From the NCBI RefSeq assembly GCF_014805625.2, contig NW_023998415.1, positions 45,072,339 to 45,136,338 on the forward strand: DNA of 64,000 nucleotides, in the 5' to 3' direction. The translations under genes were made by a program, and so were the position numbers. Origin of the DNA: Glossina fuscipes. Taxonomy: Eukaryota; Arthropoda; Insecta; Diptera; Glossinidae. Shown here one piece after another: positions 35,924-50,038 of this stretch. Under the pieces are notes generated by a model. It was not told the DNA's origin. It did not search any database and saw only the letters and a list, made by a program, of their open reading frames with translations. Position 1 is the stretch's first letter, and the number at the start of each line of letters is the position of its first letter.

Positions 35924-37554
35924 CATCATCCAAATCACCACCATTGTCAACTTATTATATGGCTATTGCCGTTGCTGTTTGTTGCTTATAAACCTTAAAC
36001 AATTTAAACAAGTTGTTACATTGCCTGCGAAAACTCGTACACGCGTGTGTGTGTGCCTGTGTGTCATGTAAAGAAAAAGCAAAAAAAAAAAAAAAAAATA
36101 ATAATAATAATAATAAAAAAGAAAAAGAAGAAGAAGAAGAAAACAACGATAACAACAAATTCACTATATATATATAAACTTTTATGTATATTTAGTTGCT
36201 GTAATGTTGTTATTGTTGTTGTGATATGTCTTGAAAAGTAAAAAACAAAAACTGTCGTCACTGTTTGGATACGCTGTTGTCGTTTTGTTTTCCTTTTCTT
36301 TTACTTTTAATATGTTATTACCGAGGTTTAAAGTTGTTCCATTCTTGTGTTTCCTTTTTTAAATTCTATGGAAATTCTGTAACACTCTTAACAGCCGAGT
36401 ACCCGTATTAAATGAAATAACAAGAGCACAGGTCACGCGTGTGATTACCATTCATTTTCCTTTATCTTGCGTTTCTCTTCCTCTTTTTAGTTTTTTTTTT
36501 ACTCTTTTCAATAGTTTTACTCACGTAAATAAAATATGAACACATATAACATTATGGACTCATGTATAATATAACCAGTTGTGCGGACACCAAAGGAAAT
36601 TATTTTAAATCTACGCTACTGTAATGATACTTGATAAGCCATTAATGTCGCTTTCGCAAAATTCAGAGGAAGTAAATATTCTACAAAAAAAAAAAAAAAA
36701 AAATTTCACAAACTTTTCATCTCATTGATAGCAGCAAAAAATAAATTTAATATAAATTTTTAAATCGTCTACATGCCTCAGATATAATATATCGTAACAC
36801 TCGTCACTAGTGACTTTTCCAATATGTATTCTGACTTTCATTACAAGATCGCTTGTTGTGCATTTGCTTAAACAATGAGAAAATTCCCTTTTAATTTCAA
36901 ATCTGAAAGTTCAGACACCATGGCTGCTACTATTTGAAAACGTGCGATGCTAGAAAGGTATAAAAATTACTCATCTAAAAATTACTCAACTATTCTGTAA
37001 ATAAAAAGGGATCGCTTTACATCTTCTAACCTAAGCACGATTTGTGTTTGATCATAACTGTTGGTAAAAGCTAGCAGGACTTACTTGGCTTGCAAAAATC
37101 TTCTTTCTCAACACTAGAATTATCACGTTCATCATATTGATACTCATAAAAATCTTGACAGGATATGTGGATGCCGATGACAGATACATATTACATTGAT
37201 CACCACATAAACATAAAAATCAAGATAAAGTGCTGCAAATATATCTCGATCGGCTAAGGAGTTAAGGTGAAGAATTAGTTATGATCCGTCTATACGCATA
37301 CTCACAATGCGGAGGAATGTGTAACGACCTTGGAAAAACAAGGTCATTTTTTTTTCATATTTTCTCCAAGCCTGCAAAACCCGAATTTTCGTTAAGATCA
37401 CCGTTACGCGCAATCTAAAAACAGTTTCGATCAATTTACTAACACGCCCACAATTATCGCTAATATTTGAGTTGCAATTGATGTTCGAATTATTCCGAAA
37501 TTATTTTGACGCACTTTAATACTTTCTCCACTCATACCCACCCACCCACTTGCA

Positions 37555-37770
37555 TATAAATTGAAGTTAAAATTTTATCTTTTATTGCGAATGTATTAAT
37601 AAATCTCGACCATTTTTGAACCGAACATGCAAACGGTTTCGACGATTACGTGGCTAGCAAGTTTTTCGAAATATTTTCGCGGTATCGAAAGTTACAAAAA
37701 ATACAAAATATCAAACAGTCGTCGGATGCTTCATTTTCTAGTCTGGTATTGTGGGCGCGTGTGCGGTCGA
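37555..37770. repeat. dispersed repeat shared with 43,215-43,470
   Basis: GTTAAAATTTTATC...ATT(G/A)CGA(A/G)(T/C)GTATTA occurs here at 37566 and at 43420 in the same orientation, roughly 75% identical over 60 bp. Nearby, a frame on the plus strand here and one on the minus strand there share ATCGAAAGTTA-type pieces. It may be a longer decayed element with inverted parts. Confidence 0.4.
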
Positions 37771-38019
37771 AATTCAATTACTTTATATCAATTTTCAGCT
37801 TTCTCTCTTCATTTTCGCGACAGGATAGGAATAGTGCTTGCAAAACGTTTGCAGTTCTTGTGTTAAGACACGATTTTTATATAAATTATTTGCGCACATT
37901 TTACTAATCATTAATGAAATTTATCTTAAAATGAGACTTCTTTGCAATGTTATTCTTGTAAGTTGGTTACGATTCCAATCTTCCAATATTATATTTCTAT
38001 ATCTATTTACATGTGAATA

Positions 38020-38240
38020 TTTTTATACCCACCACTGTAAGATGGAGGTATACTCATTTTGTTTTTTTTTCCACAATATATGTAACATTCAAAAACTCCA
38101 TAGACTCTATAAAGTATTCTTGATCAGCGTAAAATTCTAAATTGATTAACCCATGTCTGTCCGTCTATGTGTGTTGTTGGCTCCTCGTCTCCTGGTCGCA
38201 AAAATTAAAATATCGACTTCAAATATGCCGTTAAGTGTAA
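38020..38240 (-). repeat. degenerate copy of the TATACCC/GACGGAC dispersed repeat
   Basis: On the plus strand it reads TATACCCACCACTG, GGTATACTCATTTTG, TATTCTTGATCAGCGT, AAATTCTAAATTGATT, GTCTGTCCGTC, then GGTCGCAAAAATT and ATCGACTTCAA. This is the block order of arm B. Confidence 0.7.
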
Positions 38241-41200
38241 GCTTAATATATTCGGATACGATGGTAAAAAGTATGGAGAAAACTTAATATAGCGAAAATT
38301 GGCAATCGAAAATTTATTATGAATTGTAAAGTAACGCGCATGGGCTGTCATGGTTTGGATATCCTAGTCTACGCGTGGAGTAGAAAATCTGGCCTATATT
38401 GACATTACAATGGATCGTCACGTTTATCTCAAACTTTTCAAAGCCAATTTGAAAAGTTCCGTTAACTAAATTGACTCCTTTCAAGCAAATGAATCTTCCA
38501 ACAGAATATCGATCCGAAATACACACACAAACCCATCTCATTGTAAAGGAATGGCTATTTAACAATGTGTCCCCAAACAAATTTCGCACTCCTCCACAAC
38601 CACCGAATTGAGTGCAATGGAAAACATGTACCACGAATTAGATAGAGGGGTTCAAAAAAAATGACATTTCTAACATGAAAGATCATAAGAAAGCTTTACT
38701 TTGGGTATTGGAATAAAATTAGTCCAGATGCCACAGAAATTTAAGTTTCCTCAATGCCAAGACGCATGCTAAAGGCCATCCAGCAGTAGTGGTTTTTTCA
38801 TTTTATCCACAAATAATGTATTAAACTACCTGCGAAATACACTGTATGGACACTTTTTTTTTTGCGATATTCTTTGAGATTAAAGTACATTTTATTTTTT
38901 GCTTATGACTTTATTTGAAGTCAAAAAAAAAAATCGTGAGTCTATTCATTTATTTGCTTACACATGAACATGAAACTCAACTAAAATAAATTAACTATGG
39001 AATTCAATTGACTCTTAAAAGTAAATCTTAAACGAATTAATATTAAAAACTGGTATAAATGTATGTAAGGAGAAGTAAAGAAAAAAAAAACTAAATAAAA
39101 TAATAAAATAATTATTGTGTAGATAAATAAGAAAGAAAAAAAAATCATGTATACAACTAGCATAGAGGCAAACCCAACCCACCCAACAACAAATGGCGAC
39201 AAAGTGAAGCCCTAAGCCATTGCAAACATGCAAAAGCTGCTCTTGTTTAATATAAGTTTTTCTTTTTTAACAAATATATTTTTTCACTCTCAGCTCATAA
39301 GTGCAATTTTTGATAAGAGAAAGCTTCATTTTTCACACTGTATGTCGACTTTATTGCGCTACTGTTCCCTCACAATTATCAAAAGCTCTAAGAAGGTGGG
39401 ATATGTAAATTGTTGCTCTTTTATTGAAAACGCGAATACCGTAGCTTATGAATGCTTAAATATCGTATCTTCGCATATCGGGTAGTGTGTATGTAATCTT
39501 TATGCTCTATATTGCAATGACGCGTTGCATAGATAAGCAAATAATTATTTACTTAAGCGTGTACGTATTATATGTGCACACACATCTCTGGCCATAACAA
39601 ACACAGATAATTAATTACATATAAAATCGATTAAAGACTTTTTACTTGGAAAAAAAAAATAAAAAAAATATATATATATATATATATATATACAAACTTC
39701 TCGTTCTAAACTTAAGCTTTCCTTAGTCATCGTCTCAATAATAATCGTATCCTTTTAATGTCTGTATTACGCTTGCAACCGAGTTAAGTGAAATTTATTA
39801 ATCCATTAAAAGCGCTGCTTTTCATTCATTTTGTAACTGATTTAGTTAATTAGGGCCGCTGTTATATAAAATAATCCTTCAATTCGTAAGCAATTTACGT
39901 CATCACTTTCATATCTGACCTGTGATACGAAATCTGTATAAATATATGTATCGCGAGCTTTAGCATTTTACTTCAATTATTCGAATTTTGAATATATGTA
40001 TACATGAATATATACGAATGAATAGATAGATATTCTTGTTGTAATCTTTTGAAGCAAGCAGTTACAAGCCATATGATAAAATAGGTATCCTATACAGATC
40101 CGTTTGCGGTGAGTATAAGAATTAATTAATTTAACATTTGCCATTTAACATAGCCATCTACAAATTAGATCTATAAAGTAAAATCCCTTTTTCACACCAA
40201 TTCATTTAATAGAGTTACATAATAAATCCCTAGCTAGATGTACAATAAATTCAAGATGTAAAAGGAAAACAAAAACAAAAACCAAAAACGCCAAAAATTC
40301 AATATATACTGCAGGTGCAAAATAAAACAACAACAACAACAACAACAAATAAAAAAAGATAATATATAAATGTATGTGTGTGTGTGGATGTGTATGCGTG
40401 TATTGTTTGCATGTATGTGTTTAAGATCCCCTTATGTATATAAATGAGATACGTGCATGTACCAAGTACAGATAAAAAAGTTAGAAGCGAAATGCAACAA
40501 CCGGCAGCGCAGTAAGTAGAGTGCTGTTATATGTTGATGTAGGATTATTGTTTTTTTTTTTTTATTTTTTTTTTATTTTGGTATCGCAACTATGACTTGA
40601 ACAAAATAATAATATAGCGAAGGAGATGGAGAAGGAGAGAGAAAAAAATGGTAGCATTACAAAGAAAAAAAACAAAACAAAAAACAACAAAACAAAACAC
40701 TGTAGAAAGACCGGTTGATGTAAAATTGCGAATGCAGACTTGTAAAGGAATGTTGCAACGAATAATATTTGGGAGCAATTAGAGAATATTTTCAAATTCT
40801 CTCTTGCCCTCATCCTTTTCTTTTTTTTTTTTTTTCATTTCTCTCGTTCCTTCCACGCTTACAAGATGTCGTTTAAGTCTTTTCCTAATCGATATGCACG
40901 TACGTAGGTTAGCGATGTTGTCTTCGAGTAAATTCAATTCAAAGAAAATATTGTACAGATCCTAGCATTTTCAACTTGGCTTCATTGTCGCAAAACATGG
41001 GACTTCTTTACTTTCTTCTTCTTCTTCTTCTTCTTCTTCTGTTCCTGATCCTAAAAAAAAAAAAAAAACTAAAAATTCTACCCTATAATGTTGGATGCCT
41101 GGGCCTGTTTTTATCGATTTATTTAGAATGTATGTCCAAATTTTTCTCTTGTACTTGTAATGCAATTTATGAATACTGAGCAAAATACTCAGAACACAGA

Positions 41201-41289
41201 GGTGTTCTTAGAGGCGTACATAGTCATATATCTTTATTGGATTTGACTGATTTCGACTACCAATCTATTCGCCAAATTTATGCCAAATT

Positions 41290-41600
41290 TTACAGACAGG
41301 GAAAGTATCTACCATATATACACACACAAACATAGACAATTGGGCAGACAGACAAATTGATATGCTTGAGTGAATTCCGAACTTGACACTGGTCAATAAG
41401 AATGCATATATATCAGAGTCCCTGATATTTACTTCTGAACGGTATAAAAATTTTGAATATGAAAAAATATGAAAATTTGATTCTTTATAATACTGTTTGA
41501 GCGCGGCCGATCTTTTCCCCTTTTGTACAGGTGTTATAGGAAATTTTTACACTTTCATCTGCTGCAATTTATGAGTGACGACATTTGTGTGCTGCGACAC
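41290..41600 (+). repeat. rearranged fragments of the dispersed repeat
   Basis: The GACAGACAAATTGATATG block and a GGTATAAAAAT end (41345-41450) come before a GCGGCCGATCTTTTCCCCTTTTG block (41503-41530) that resembles the middle of arm A. The order is therefore permuted, as from two overlapping insertions. Identity is low. Confidence 0.4.
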
Positions 41601-42179
41601 TTTGTTTTTTCTTTTAAAAATCAAATTATTGACAGTTTAGATGTACTAGAGATGTGGCCATCGACCAATTCAGCCCTTTTTCCAGCACGAACCATTCTGC
41701 AAGAATATTCAAATAAGTCAGCTTGCATTCCCATGAAAAATTGATGTGTCTTCTACAGAAGAAGGGTTGCTTGTCAATTTTCCTATGCGTTAAAAGATAG
41801 CATTAAGTTTTGGCCTCATTGGTCAGCGATCCCATTCAGACATGTTTGCGAGATATCAATTAAGTTTATCATTCATCACGCAGTGTTTCTCTTATTGCAT
41901 GCATGCTCGCTTGTCGAAAGAGAACGAATGACACAAGCTGCTGTCATTTTCGAATGAATATAAAACAACTTCTGTCACGCACAGGAGGTGCTAATCAATG
42001 CCTATGTGATAGTTGATAAAAACACCGCTATTTAATTTGCTAAACTATTATTCACCAAGAGTTAGGACACAGGCAAGTATGCGTATAGCTAGCAATATTT
42101 ATTTGTAATGAATGCCGGGTGAAGAAAATTTTTTTAAAATAAAAATAAGCAAAAATACTAAGGTGGATCACGGCCCACC

Positions 42180-42420
42180 ATTAAATACCCTACATCACTT
42201 CGTCTGTTACTATTATTGGCGCAACAACTTCTCAAAACTTGTCATCTGCAGGTTGAACACAAAAAAAAAAAAAGACGGACAGACGGACAAAAAAACTGAA
42301 ATGAATTCAAAAAGTAATTCAGAATCGGCATAATAAGAAATGCTTTCTTCTCAATTGCTTCCGAAAGTTTCATAAATCCCTTAAACCCAAAAGTGGTGTA
42401 GGGTGTAGTTACGATTTTCA
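42180..42420. repeat. possible degenerate dispersed-repeat fragment
   Basis: TACCCTACATCACTT at about 42187, GACGGACAGACGGAC at about 42275-42290 and GGTGTAGGGTGTAG near 42395 are the family's diagnostic pieces, with little else alignable. Confidence 0.35.
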
Positions 42421-43608
42421 AGCAAACTTGTAAAATTCAAAATGAAGAAACGTTGCTGCCGTTACTTGCGCTCAGCAAATCAACTGTAAACTAGACAACG
42501 TATTTGAAATCGATATCATTGCAACCTGTTCTTCTGCTCTTACAAATATAAACGTTCGTATCTTCGATGAAACTGAACTTTGGGCCAATAATTTAAAATG
42601 TATTCACTAAGGCTGCGATACGTTCAGTGATGTTTCCTTTTTCAGAAAAGTAAAAGACATTTCACAAATTCATATAAAAATATTTTCCATGTGCGTAGAG
42701 AATGCCGTAATCGAAAGTTTTCGTTCCTATTTCGTTCCTATGTTGTTCAACTGTACTTCGAGATCTTTTTCATCCGAAGCGTACTTCACTTCGTGATTAT
42801 ATTCAATAATCTCACAATTTCAAGTTCGCACATTGAAAAAATATTACAAAATCATAATATTAAACAGATCGTGTAGATCCCAATACTTCAACAAAGATTA
42901 CAACTTATATCGAATTATTCGGTTACGCTAGTCTTTTTAACACTAGAGCTGCCGATTAAGTCATTTCGATCCCTTCTAATTTTCGATCTTCAAAAAAACG
43001 GTTATCGATAGCCGTTGTAAAGTTGTAACATTTTGAATACCTATAACGGTGATGGTCTACGTGGTCTAGTTTTCGAAATGGCGACGACGTATACCTAATT
43101 CCATCGAAAAGGGCCATCTTGATCCTTTATTGAATCGTAAAAGCAAAGATGGGAACTTAAAATTTGGCGAAGTAATACGTTGATCGATTAAGAATGTGAG
43201 GTTAAAAACGGGATATGGGTTGTTTTTGTACTCGTCCGCAAAATGAAAGAAATTGAAACAATCTTAGAAAAAGCTCAACATATTTTTCATATCTTTGCTT
43301 ATAACTTTCGATTTCGTGCAAATATTTTGGGAAAACCGGTAACCCTGGATCATCTCCATCAGTCAGTCCAAAAATGGTTACGATCGGCATATTAAAATGT
43401 AGTAAGTAAAGTAAGTTGGAGTTAAAATTTTATCATTAATTACGAGCGTATTAGAAAACCGATCGATAACATTTTTACATTTAACAAACATTTAGGTCAA
43501 ATTTTTTCCGAAATATCTTGAAAGGGTTCAAACTTGCGTACGAAAATGTAAAAATATTATCGTTTTTTTCTTTTATTTCCTGATGGTTTTAGGTTTTAAT
43601 TTTTATCT

Positions 43609-43690
43609 GTCTGAGTGACTGAGTAGGCAAGAGTCTCGACTAGCATCTCAATAGTCGTTGGTTCAAATCTCAAGTGCGGTAGAGCCTTGA
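43609..43690 (+). repeat. tRNA-like SINE copy 2
   Basis: TGACTGAGTAGG (43616-43627) resembles an A-box, and GGTTCAAATC (43660-43669) is a near-consensus B-box. The spacing of about 44 bp is normal for a tRNA. CGACTA...TAGTCG (43637-43657) gives a 6-bp stem where the anticodon arm should be, but with a 9-nt loop. The acceptor stem does not pair, so this is not a working tRNA gene. Confidence 0.45.
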
Positions 43691-44326
43691 AGAAAGCCGA
43701 AAGCTTTAGATGCGAGTGCTTTAAGACTTTAGTCTTAGAATTTATTCTTTGGCTAAATTTATAATAATAATAATAATAGGTTTTAATTTATGGTGGGCGT
43801 GCATGTAGGCAGGTCGCAATTGGTTTTTTTTTTTTTTTTGCTTCCGTTCATCGATCAAGTTATGTTTATGCCAAACTTCAGCTACGATTGCGACTAATTG
43901 TCCCTGGCAATTATGGGAGATCAAAATGATCGCTTTCGCTAGAGATATGCGTATGCACCCGTGAGCCCAATTGATTTGGATTAATGTAAACATAATAACT
44001 TATTTTGGTATATTCTTGCCAAATAAGCTAATAATTATGGTGAGGTCGGGTAAAAAAAAGAAATGAATGCATTGTTTTACACGTCTGTCGGGATGTATGC
44101 GTAAAGACATTATCAATATTTGTTTTATAAAAAAATGAAAATATAAATACGTAAAACTCATATATTTGTATTTGTATGAAAATAGTTACTTACTTACTTA
44201 AAATAAAAAATGATCAATATTTTTAACTGAAAAACGATTGCTTCCTTTGTTTTTGTTTTTATATAATTTATTTATTTTTATTTTTATTTTGACTTTTTTT
44301 TTTTTTTTTGTATATATAAAACTATC

Positions 44327-44329
<3 letters not shown>

Positions 44330-44359
<30 letters not shown>
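44330..44359. repeat. ATT trinucleotide microsatellite
   Basis: (ATT)n in fringe intron 1. Similar arrays lie at 12701-12726, 60149-60187 and 60576-60600. Confidence 0.95.
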
Positions 44360-44865
44360 TTGAAGAGTTTATACTCGTAACAGAAAAGTCCCGTAAACCT
44401 GCAAAGCCATCAAAAGTAAAAACAAAAAAAAAAAAGAAGAAAACAACACAACACACAACTATAGATTTTCAAATATTGATAATTCGATAGGTAACTTTAA
44501 TAACGATTATATATTATATACGTTTCCTTTGCTTGCTATTGCTCTCTACAGTCGAGCTATATACAGCGCAGCGGAACACTCGTTGCTGGTAGAAATGCTC
44601 TGATCCTACTATAAACTGTGTAGATATGTTGTTGTTGATGTATATAATGGTTTAGTTTTCGTGATGTAGAGAATGTGGAGTGTACAGGTGTTTAAGGCTG
44701 TTTATGGCATAACATTGTTACAAGTAAGAGATGAAGGCAACTATACCGAATAATAAAAAGAATAACAACAACAAATATAACAGCAAAAACAGTAAATTTA
44801 CTTTAGTATGTAACACTATCTCTCTGCTATATTTGATATTATAGAAAATTTATGGATTTGTGTGC

Positions 44866-44945
44866 ACACACACACATCCACACATACAAACATACACATA
44901 CACATACATACATACATACATACACATACATACATACACACATAT
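44866..44945. repeat. CA/CATA microsatellite
   Basis: CA units pass into CATA units with interruptions. Confidence 0.9.
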
Positions 44946-46499
44946 ATAGACAGAGTCAGTCGGTGAAGTGTTTATTTGTGAATCGAGTCTAATTTAATGT
45001 GTATGTGTGAGTATTAAATAGCAGTTAAACTAACTGGTTGGTTAGCTGTTTGACTGGCTGGATAATTGGTTATATGATAAATTAATATCATTTGCGATTT
45101 AATTAAAATATAATATGTATAAAAAAAGCTTTTAGAAGAGTTTTTTTCCTTTTTTTATTTTTTCTTTTGTTGTTGCTTTTTTGCTTTCATAAAATGTGTA
45201 AAAAAAAGTTTTAAGCAAAAAAAAAGGAAAACGTTTCTCTTTATCATTTAAAAATATCGTATGCAGCGACTGCATCAACAATACTAAGAAAATCTTTGCA
45301 CAGATGTTCAGACTTGTTTACGAGTTTCTGTCACTCTCGCGAACATGCATGCACCTGTCAAAATTTTGATTTAATTTTACAATTTTTAGAAATCTATTCA
45401 AAGATGAACGCGGAGGGTAGCTTAAAAAAAGCTCTGTGATATGCCGAAAGCAGGTACGTGCTCTGTATGCCATATCAAATATATGGATACAAATATATAT
45501 ATTTTGTTAAAATGATTTGTGTACATTAGTTTTCTTAAAGAATCCGCCCGAAGACATCCATTTACTTTATTTCATGGCAAAAATAATTGGTCAGCAGGAC
45601 ATCATACATGTTACTATTGTCTGCCAGAACTTGGGCTCGTTGCGAAACGTAAAGTGCGAATAATCGATGTCACCGATCTAAGGTATATTTCAAGTGGTGT
45701 TGTGGGCCGATTGTGACCGGCTGCGCTTCCTGGACCAAATACGGTAATTTCCCATGCACAGATCAAATTTTGAAGAGAAATTTTCCTATCAGTAAAAGGC
45801 AGTCGTGTGACAATTGTGAATATTCAATTTCATGCCAATGCTAAGTCGTAGATATTGGTCTGATCCGTTAGAGTCTTAATGTTTAAGTTAAAAATTATTG
45901 TCATTACTTCGATATCAGTTGACTGGGTCTTAAGATGCGCTCAAATTATTTTACGAAAACTGAATATTAGAAATTTAGTCCTTAGCATCCTTGGCTATGT
46001 GCTAGTGACGCCTCTATCGCATTGTAATCGGATACTTATTTTTATGTAATTGCAATACTGACTGACTATGTTGTCAAACACGTTTTCCAATCTATAAATT
46101 GATGAGCATAATAAATATTCTTCTTATTTATTATGCACTCATTTATCTCGAATCATCGATCTTCGTATGCAGCTCGCGTAACGTTTCTAAAATCGTACCA
46201 AAAGTGACTGAAAATAGTTAAAGTCATGAGTACTTCTGTAAGGTATATATAGGAAGCGATTGTGGTCAAATCTCTTTGATTTCAAATTGTGAAATTTACA
46301 CCGAAATCGGTAAAAAAAAATCGACTAACAAATCAAGAGGCATTCACGATTAAACTCAATTCCAATTTCGATCGAGATTTCAGGGTCATTTTCATCCATT
46401 TGAAATTTTTGATACACTGTTCACGAGTTTGCAAATAAAAACTTTAGTAAAAGTCATTCGATAGTAACGAATTTTTATTTACCTTCGTCATCATTAATT

Positions 46500-46539
<40 letters not shown>

Positions 46540-47670
46540 TGTATATGTATATATAGATAGATATTCACATCAATAGGATATATATGCACTATGGGTGCAG
46601 ATGTATATATATGCACTTATTTACGAGACATTTTAAACCTACATGCAATAAAATACAGAGCCTCGTAGACACACAATCAACAATTCGCTGAATTTACGTA
46701 TATATGTAGTTATCTTGTATGAGAGTACTGCAGCGCGCCATAACAACTACTGTTTATATGCAACAATCACCTATTGTAAATAGTAACTGACATATATATA
46801 TATACGTATTAATGCACACACATACACAGGATACAAGAACGCAAACACGCAAACGCACACCTATCCTATTCAAATTGATAATAACTCAACTGGTGAAAAA
46901 GTGTTTATTTTATGGACTCTGACTGACTCTTTGTTGTGTGTGGTGATATATCCGCGCGACACATATATGATATTTGTCTATTGATAGCAATTCAATAAAG
47001 TCATTATACACTTGTTAGCCGCTTTAATGATAGTTTAAAATGTTTATTCTATAAGCATTGCCCGCCTATACCCTTCTTACATATAATATTAGGAATTCTA
47101 ACAAATATTAAACTTAAAATAGTAACCTTTATCATGCGAATGAAATAAGTTTATAATTTGTAATTTTGTCAAACTTCAATATTTTTTAGACAACATAACA
47201 TGTATATATATATATATATATATATGTACTCATATACATAATACAATCAATATTGCAAACTAAACTAATGATGGTCATTTATGTTATATATATATATATA
47301 ATTTATATATAAAAAATTATATTTGCATAAAGTTTTATTGAAAAATAAAAAAAAAAATAAAAAAACATTTTAACACTTATATATTATAAAAATTTATTCT
47401 GTTGTCTGCATGTTTTTATAAAAGGAAACGTGTATACATACATTTACATACATATTCAATATATATATATATATATATATATATGTGTTATTTAATTTGT
47501 TTCTTTCATAAATTATATTAATTAGTACGTTTTCAGTTTAGTGTTATGCATAAATTTATCATAAATATTGTGTTTTTTGATTTTAAGCTTTAAAATTTTA
47601 ATTTAAAACAAATATTACATAAATTTTCATATTGACATTTTTATCGTTTATTTATTTATTTTTTTTTTTT

Positions 47671-47710
<40 letters not shown>
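47671..47710. repeat. AT microsatellite
   Basis: (AT)n with one ACAT. Others in this intron are at 46503-46538, 47202-47225 and 47462-47484. Confidence 0.95.
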
Positions 47711-47714
<4 letters not shown>

Positions 47715-50038
47715 CTGGTACCATATAATGTTCCTTTAAAATGAGTTGGCTTTGTTTTAACTAAATTATTGTAGATATAAAAAAAGTGAACTTTTTCAAA
47801 ATTCTACTTAATTTTTTTTCCTATATTCTTTCGTTCAAGCGCTAAACAAGTTTCGATAAAAGAAAGAAAAACAAATTGACGACATTTCCTCTAGATATCC
47901 TAAATTGGAATTTTAAATATTAAACTTTCAAGTTTTTATTAACTAATGTAAATATGAAAATTTTATTCATATTTGAATTAATTGTTGAAAAGGAAACGGC
48001 TGCATTAACATTAACAAGACATTACCATTAAGCTCGGAATTTTTTTAGAAATTTTGCCGTTCATTAAGTAAAAGTAAGCAATTTGTGACCATATTTTTAA
48101 AAACTTTTACTACATTTTGAAAATTGAAGCAGAAAACGGACAACAATAATTTTCGAAATGCATTGTAAACTGATGAACAATTGCCCACGTTACGATGTCA
48201 TTCATACATCATTCGCGAGATGCAAATTTTCTGATATTTCTGAGTCATCCGAAGATTTCAATCGATTCGGGAAGATCTTGCGTCGATTTTTGAAACCGCA
48301 CACAACTTCAACAGTTTCGAGTTACTTTCTCTAAATGTTTTTTTTTTTTAAATGTTTTGTATTTAAAGTTTACTTAACCGTCGCTACCGATTTAACAAGT
48401 GATGTAACATTACAAATACATCGATAGAAGGATAATATATATGTATATTTCAATTTTCAATATGATGACATTGGAATGGTTTTTGTATGAAAGAACTGAT
48501 GCATATATATTTATATCACGCGATAGTGTAAAGAATAAAATTTTTCTTTTGTGGCTTCTTCTTTATGGCTTAGCAGACTGTTTAAAAAAAAAAAAAATGC
48601 ACTCTTCAAATATTCTGCAAATGCCCGGTAACGCTATCTTCGATTCAATCGACTTATTTTTGCTTTGCTATCACGAGAAACAGTTGCGTAGGCAAAGAAA
48701 GCCAAGTTTCACAATTTTGCCTCAACTACTTCTACAGCAGGAGTAGCGAACACTCGCAATACTCTCAGTGTAGTGTGGTAAAAACTTTTACACCGAAGTA
48801 ACCTATAGTAAAGCCTAAAAAAGTAACTACATTCTCCGAATGAGTCTATCAAAATGAATCCACGTTCAGAAAGAGAAAGTTATTAGATGCCCTGATTGAA
48901 AAGAAAAGAGATAAAATAAAAATTTTACTATCATTAAAATATGAATGAGTTTACATCTCTCTTAACGTAACGAAGGAAAAGCAGCCATTAGAAAACAGAT
49001 CGCATAGAAATTGTATTGTTTGCTAACTGGGAGCAGTTACTTTCTTTTCTAAAATTATCATACTACAACAGTTTTCATTTGATTTGCTTGCTACAGTGTC
49101 CATTCAACATTGATCTAAGACCATAATTACGTTTGTACCGTAACGAAGGCAACGAATTGTTTAACAAGTTTCCTGCCAAGTTGCTTATGAATAGGTGCTA
49201 TCTCCATGCCGCGTGTACCCTTTTCGGTACACTCTAAATATTTGAATAATTTTGAGTAAATATATATTACTTGTTGCCGCATTGTCGCATTGTCGCTATA
49301 AAATCAAGCAATTATATAAACTAATGATAAACGAGATCATTTTTGAACAGATGTACTTGACTTCACTTAATTATTTTAAACTAAGTATCAAATGAATTAC
49401 TACAGATTGACAAAATTGCAAACCAATAAGAACCTCTAGTATGATTAAATAAGCCACATACATTAGGAACGCTTCTCAATCCACTTAAAAGGATGAGGAG
49501 ATCAAAAATCCCAAAACGAAGTTTACTTTACATTATTGACAAGTTGAGGTTGAAAGCATTTTATGATAAATCGTTTGCACCTGGCCTAGCCTCATCGAAA
49601 ATAACCTTCAAGCTAGCATTCTAGGTTTAACTTTAACTTGAAATTCGTATTTCCGCCCTTTTCTAGCTTATTTTAACGACAGCCATCATCATCATCGTAA
49701 TCATCGTCATCGTGATCATCAATGCCATCATAAATATTTATGAACGATTGAAGAACACATGCACTTATTGGTATATATTTTCCCGCCTTAATAAAGAACA
49801 ACTCAACAATTCAATGCACACGCAATTATTAATTATTTCAGTTAATTACTATTTAAATAACTTGTTTGTGCTTTTTTTTTTTTTTTTTTTTCTTCTTTTG
49901 GAATTTGTTTGGCTTTAATTTTTTTTATATATATATTTTTTTAATGCAATTAAAATTCATTATGTGAGAATTTAATTAATATTGCGCTGCAAAGCAATAA
50001 GAACAATAATAGCCGCAATAATCACACAGAAGACTTAC

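Larger units (their letters stand above)
35471..50038 (-). other. fringe intron 1 (14.6 kb)
   Basis: Bounded by GTAAGT at the 5' end and TTTTGCAG at the 3' end. It contains no open frame that I recognise. Contents include two adjacent hairpins (35848-35923), a degenerate dispersed repeat near 38020-38240, a related pair of repeats near 37560 and 43420, repeat fragments at 41290-41600 and 42180-42420, a tRNA-like SINE copy near 43609-43686, and many AT, CA and ATT microsatellites. Long first introns of developmental genes often carry enhancers, but I cannot point to one. Confidence 0.85.

Noticed and set aside
36803..36814. 12-bp palindrome GTCACTAGTGAC
   Set aside because: A single short palindrome, not repeated and not near a feature; it could be chance.
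43609..43690. Functional tRNA gene
   Set aside because: A- and B-box-like motifs are present, but the acceptor and T stems do not pair and the anticodon loop would have nine bases.
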